From Microglena sp. YARC (taxonomy: Eukaryota; Chlorophyta; Chlorophyceae; Chlamydomonadales; Chlamydomonadaceae): a stretch of DNA of 64,000 nt. Positions 59,791 through 64,000 of the stretch are shown here, one piece after another; position 1 is the first letter of the stretch, and each line of letters begins with the position of its first letter. The stretch is taken from NCBI GenBank assembly GCA_022414725.1, contig CM039466.1:34901004-34965003 (forward strand), given 5' to 3'. Position numbers and translations under genes: made by a program. A model generated the notes under the pieces. It did no database searches, was not told where the DNA came from, and saw only the letters and a program-made list of their open reading frames with translations.

Positions 59791-60234
59791 GTGGGACTGA
59801 GCCTGGTGCTCAGGATGAGATGACATATATTGATAAATGTCTATATGTCTATATAGGCTGATGCTCACAAGGCTGTGACTCAAATTAAGCCCGCTAAAAG
59901 TAGGAAACCATAAGGAAGTAACAGAGTTTGTTTTCATCTCATGGCAGCTTCCCGTCAGCTCCATGAGCCAGCCGCTAGGGCAAGCCCCAAGCTTTCAGCT
60001 GCATTCGAATTCCTTATATAAACTCATATTAAACCAATCCTAAACTGGTTTCGAAATCTGCGTCTCCATCGGAACAGACCCCTGGAAATCTGCATGAGCG
60101 ACGCACCAAGACCCTCTGAGATGCAATAGACCCTCAAAATTCTGCTTAATGGAGGGTTGAGGCTGTGACATCAGCAAGATAAGCCAAGGCTGAGGAATAC
60201 CCTAAAATTAATCATTCATGGACTGGGTTGAGGA
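59791..60234. other. R2 repeat piece and spacer
   Basis: R2-like sequence (GACTGAGCCTGGTGCTCAGG) to about 59895, then non-repetitive sequence with no supported gene. Confidence 0.5.
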
Positions 60235-60860
60235 TGTGACCGGGACTGAGCCTGGTGCTCTGGATGAGATATAGCCTGAGGATGAGACCATAACTGTGTC
60301 TGAAGCTGGTACTGATTAAACATAGCCAGGAGCTGAGCCTGCTAAGGCATAGCCTGGAGCTGATAAGGCTGTGACCCAGACAGAGCCTGCTGAGGCATAG
60401 CCTGGAGCTGATGAGGCTGTGACCCAGACAGAGCCTGCTGAGGCATAGCCTGGAGCTGATGAGGCTGTGACCCAGACAGAGCCTGCTGAGGCATAGCCTG
60501 GAGCTGAGGAGGCTGTGACCCAGACAGAGCCTGCTGAGGCATAGCCTGGAGCTGAGGAGGCTGTGACCCAGACAGAGCCTGCTGAGGCATAGCCTGGAGC
60601 TGAGGAGGCTGTGACCCAGACAGAGCCTGCTGAGGCATAGCCTGGAGCTGATGAGGCTGTGACCCAGACAGAGCCTGCTGAGGCATAGCCTGGAGCTGAG
60701 GAGGCTGTGGCCCAGACAGAGCCTGCTGACGCATAGCCTGGAGCTGATGACGCTGTGACCCAGACAGAGCCTGCTGAGGCATAGCCTGGAGCTGATGAGG
60801 CTGTGACCCAGACAGAGCCTGCTGAGGCATAGCCTGGAGCTGAGGAGGCTGTGGCCAGGA
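60235..60860 (-). repeat. 48-bp minisatellite, about ten copies
   Basis: The unit GAGGCTGTGACCCAGACAGA, then GCCTGCTGAGGCATAGCCTG and GAGCTGAT, repeats every 48 bp from about 60345. Because 48 is 16 codons, all three minus frames stay open (162-252 codons) with 16-aa repeats such as SGSQPHQLQAMPQQAL. At most one can be real; none shows unique flanking domains. An R2 copy forms the left edge. Confidence 0.9.
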
Positions 60861-61214
60861 CTGTGCCTGAAGCTGGGCCTGGGTTGGCTTGAGATCCGCT
60901 TGCCGTTGCCCGGCCCCTGTTCGAAGCGTATGTTCCCGGTGAACGCAGCAAGCTCAAATCCCCCATGCACAGCGCATTTGAATGCTCCTTGAAGTTGTTA
61001 CTCAGGCTGAGAATTTGGCTGATGCTCAAGCCATTCCAGCCATGCTACCAGCATGAGTTAGCGCAGGTATAGATGTGCTCCCGCGTATGTAGGGGCGTGG
61101 GAGCAGCCGAAACCGGCAACATTAACTATCTCTGAACGGGGCTCAGGCCAAAAAGGAGGGTCTTAGCGGCCGCATGCCGCTCATTCTACACACCAGTTTT
61201 GAATGGCCGAAGGC
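60861..61214. other. No supported gene
   Basis: Spacer; contains GGCCGAAGGCCGG and GGTCTTAGCGGCCGC words. No gene. Confidence 0.4.
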
Positions 61215-61690
61215 CGGATTTGTTTGAACTCCAGGGCCCGAATTAACTATTCTGGCCCCTTAATTGACCTTAACGTGGCCCAGAATTGACCCTTGCCAGC
61301 CCTCATTTAGCCTTTACTTGGCCTCTAATTGGCCCTTTCACTGACCTCATGTGGCCCTGCATTGAGCCATTAATCATACCCCGATTAGGCATTTCATGCA
61401 ACTCATGTAGCGTTTAATTGAGCACTGAATGACTATAATTTGTCCCTGAATTTGCTTAACTCGAGGGCCCGAATTAACTATTTCAGCCCCTTAAATTGAC
61501 CCTAACGTGGCCCTGAATTGACCCTTGCCAGCCCTTAATTAGCCTTTACTTGGCCTGTCATTATTGGCCCTTTCACAGACCTAATGTGGCCCTGCATTGA
61601 GCCATTAATCATACACCAATTAGATATTTCATGCACATCATGTAGCGTTTAATTGAGCACTGAATGATTATAATTGAACCCTGAATTAGC
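61215..61690. repeat. Two tandem copies of a roughly 235-bp unit
   Basis: Both copies contain GGGCCCGAATTAACTATT, AATTGACCCTTGCCAGCCCT, TGGCCCTGCATTGAGCCATT and CATGTAGCGTTTAATTGAGC. Inside the unit the motif TGGCCCTNAATTGACC is itself quasi-repeated. Confidence 0.88.
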
Positions 61691-61744
61691 CCCAACGGAC
61701 TCCTGAATTAACTATTGTCAGCTCTGAATTAGCCTTTCATTTTC

Positions 61745-62050
61745 CCTTACATGGAGCGAATCATTAAAAGGCAGAAAGTTAACCATCGATAGGCAGACAG
61801 TAAAACATTGGTATACTAACCGTGAAACATTAATAGACTATCGGTGAGCCATCGATAGGAAGACAGAGAAACAACAATAGACTAACAGTTAAATATCGAT
61901 AGGCAGACAATGAAACATTAATAGACTAACGGCGAGCCATATATAGGCAGACAGTGAAACATTAACAGACTAGAAGTGCAACATTAACACCCTGGCAGTG
62001 AAACATTAATAGACTAACGACGAGCCATCTATAGGCAGACAGTGAATTTT
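61745..62050. repeat. 30-60-bp minisatellite (AGGCAGACAGTGAAACATTA)
   Basis: About seven irregular copies of AGGCAGACAGTGAAACATTA with ATAGACTAACGG and GAGCCATCGAT variants. Confidence 0.85.
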
Positions 62051-62755
62051 GCAGGGGACTCACTTAGCGTTGAGTTTAACACTGAATGACCAATTATTTT
62101 TTGTATGTGCAGGTACTTAATTTGATTAAGTACCTGCACATCATAAATGAAGTGTTAATTAATGAAGTACCTGCACGAATGCGTGTGTAAAAGACTGAGT
62201 CGTATAAATACATCGGAAGATTGTGGAAAACATGGTTGACCACTTGTGTATAAACAATGTTGTGCAGTTGAAAATTATGAACTCAGGCTGCATCCACATT
62301 GAACACAGATTCCATGCAGCCAGTGAAATAGTACCAGCACATAATAAATGAAGTACTATATATTATTTAAATACCTGTGCATCATGAAGTATTAATTAAT
62401 TAATTAATTAAGTACAGGCACATAATGAAGCATTAATGAACGAAGTACCTGATTGAATGCTTGTGTAAAAGACTGGGCTGAACAAATATACAGCGGACGA
62501 TTGTGAAGAACAAGGTTGACCGCTTTGTAAAAACAAATGAAGGATGTGAATAACAAGGTTGACTGCTTTGTAAAAACAAATGAAGGATGTGAAGTTGGAG
62601 ATTATGAACTCCCACTAACAGCCACATTGAACGGGAATTTCATGTTGTACGTAAAGTGTTATTGGAGTATTCATTAATTAAGAACCTGCACAAATGTAAT
62701 GTAAAACGTCGTGTGTTTAGCCCATTTGGCTACCACTGGACTGCACAAATAAATA
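62051..62755. repeat. A/T-rich region with repeated GTACCTGCACA and TTAATTAA words
   Basis: GAAGTACCTGCAC, AAGTATTAATTAATTAATT and GGTTGACCGCTTTGTAAAAA recur several times, and at least two blocks (62090-62330 and 62340-62640) are diverged copies of each other, both ending in ATTATGAACTC. No gene. Confidence 0.7.
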
Positions 62756-63075
62756 CATACACACATACATACATACATACATACATACATACATACATAC
62801 ATACATACATACATACATACATAAATACACACATGCACTCATACATACATACATACATACATACATACATACATACATACATACATAAATACACACATAC
62901 ATACATACATACATACATACATACATACATACATAACTACATACATGCAATCATACATACATACATACATACATACATACATACATACATACATACATAC
63001 ATACATACATAAATACATACATACATACATACATACATAAATACATACATGCACTCATACATAAATATACACATA
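62756..63075. repeat. TACA tetranucleotide array, about 320 bp
   Basis: Long TACA/CATA runs broken at intervals by AATACACACATGCACTC or AACTACATACATGCAATC variants, giving a higher-order period of roughly 60-120 bp. Confidence 0.95.
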
Positions 63076-63084
63076 CACAATGAG

Positions 63085-63620
63085 TACTTACAAGCCAAGG
63101 TTGGGGAACATGACGTTATCCACATATTCACTTTTCCCCCTGTGAGCAACGCAAGGTTTGTTGTTGTTGATGGTGGTGGTGGTGGTGGTGTGGGTGGGGG
63201 GTGGGGTGAAGGGAGAGGGCGGGGGATGGGGGGTGGGAAGGGGGTGTATGATGAGTATTAGGCTACTCATTGAGTGCCAAGGTTGGGGAAGACAACTTTA
63301 TCCACATATTCACTTTTCCCCTGCAAACAACGTAAGGGGTGGTGGTGATGTGGTGGTGTCGGATGGGGTGGGGTGGTTTTGGTTGGTGGAAGGTGGGGTT
63401 GGGGTTAAGGTTGGGGTTGGCTTGGGTTTGGTTTTGGGGTTGGGGTTAGGGTGGAGGGTGGAGGGTGGGGTGGGGATGGTGGTGGTGGGTGTGTGTGTGG
63501 GGTGGGGTGGGTGGGGGTGGGGGGTGGGTGGGGTGGGGGGGGGGTATGGTGAGTATTGGTTGTATTGAGTATGATGAGTGTTTGTGTGTGTGGTGGTGGT
63601 GGTGGTGGTAATTTATACCC
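63085..63620. repeat. 184-bp tandem duplication plus GGTGGT/GGGGTT-rich tract
   Basis: AGCCAAGGTTGGGGAACATGA at about 63092 recurs as TGCCAAGGTTGGGGAAGACAA at 63276, each followed by ATCCACATATTCACTTTTCCCC. Between and after are G/T-rich tracts. Confidence 0.85.
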
Positions 63621-63779
63621 AGTGGCTCGGCCCAGAAGACTGGTCCATGGGGACAATAACATAAGTATGTGCAATTACATATACACGAAGAATTCAAAAT
63701 TCGTGTACACATCATGTTTACATGCTGACATATAGCAAATAAACTTGAAGAGTACTGAACAACGGTGCCATCCAATACA
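63621..63779. other. Non-repetitive spacer
   Basis: No gene or repeat noticed. Confidence 0.4.
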
Positions 63780-64000
63780 AATGCTGAAATATACAAATGC
63801 AGAAATATACAAATATACAAATGCAGAAATATACAAATGCTGAATTATACAAATGCAGAAATATACAAATATACAAATGCAGAAATATACAAATGCAGAA
63901 ATATACAAAAATACAAATATACAAATGCAGAAATATACAAATGCAGAAATGCAGAAATATACAAATAAACAAATATACAAATGCAGAAATATACAAATAT
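63780..64000. repeat. AAATGCAGAAATATAC minisatellite, running off the window
   Basis: The 16-bp unit AAATGCAGAAATATAC alternates with AAATATAC. The array continues past the window end. Confidence 0.92.

Noticed and set aside
60212..61029. Repeat protein of 237-252 aa on the minus strand
   Set aside because: All three minus frames are open because the 48-bp unit is a multiple of three. No frame is favoured and there are no flanking domains.

Overview
This window is eukaryotic nuclear sequence: a scaffold with a run of exactly 1000 Ns (24184-25183), a Copia LTR retrotransposon, exon-intron structure with GT-AG borders, and abundant micro- and minisatellites. A green or other unicellular alga carrying integrated large-DNA-virus sequence fits the content. 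A phagotrophic prasinophyte such as Cymbomonas is my guess from general knowledge, not something the sequence proves.

Left part (1-24183). This part is compact, mostly intronless and coded on both strands, with a gene every 1-1.5 kb. Recognisable products are typical of nucleocytoplasmic large DNA viruses of algae: a replication factor C large subunit without its BRCT region, an Rnl2-type RNA ligase, a thioredoxin-like protein, a dual-specificity phosphatase, an ankyrin protein, a J-domain protein with a long acidic repeat, an LRAT-like NC-domain protein and a Fanzor (eukaryotic TnpB-like) RNA-guided nuclease candidate. Between them are unknown ORFs and many loose ends of at least three Tc1/mariner-like families (called A, B and C here). 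Several genes carry stops, frameshifts or a lost catalytic residue. I read this as a decaying endogenous viral segment, but no capsid, packaging ATPase or polymerase is in view, so the viral label is an inference.

Middle (25184-36520). After the gap comes poorly readable sequence, then about eleven tandem units of roughly 0.87 kb. On the minus strand each unit has one phase-1/phase-1 exon of about 267 bp encoding one IPT/TIG domain, bordered by AG and GT, plus an intron of about 600 bp. This is a tandemly amplified exon of a large IPT/TIG-repeat (cell-surface-like) gene. Many single-base indels between units suggest uncorrected long-read error on top of real divergence.

Right part (36520-64000). 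This part is repeat-dominated: a GGTAACCAACCAA array, a 2-kb purine-rich G4-prone minisatellite, CCCCAA arrays, homopolymer G and C runs of 22-31 bases, minisatellites of 20, 43, 48, 85, 144 and about 235 bp, and long TACA arrays. A nearly complete Copia element (52829-59677, minus orientation, 301-bp LTRs differing at one base, target duplication CAACG) sits inside the 144-bp satellite. Its gag and pol are in the same frame, separated by one UAG. No complete ordinary host gene was found on the right side apart from gene-like fragments at 39.6-40.4 kb.
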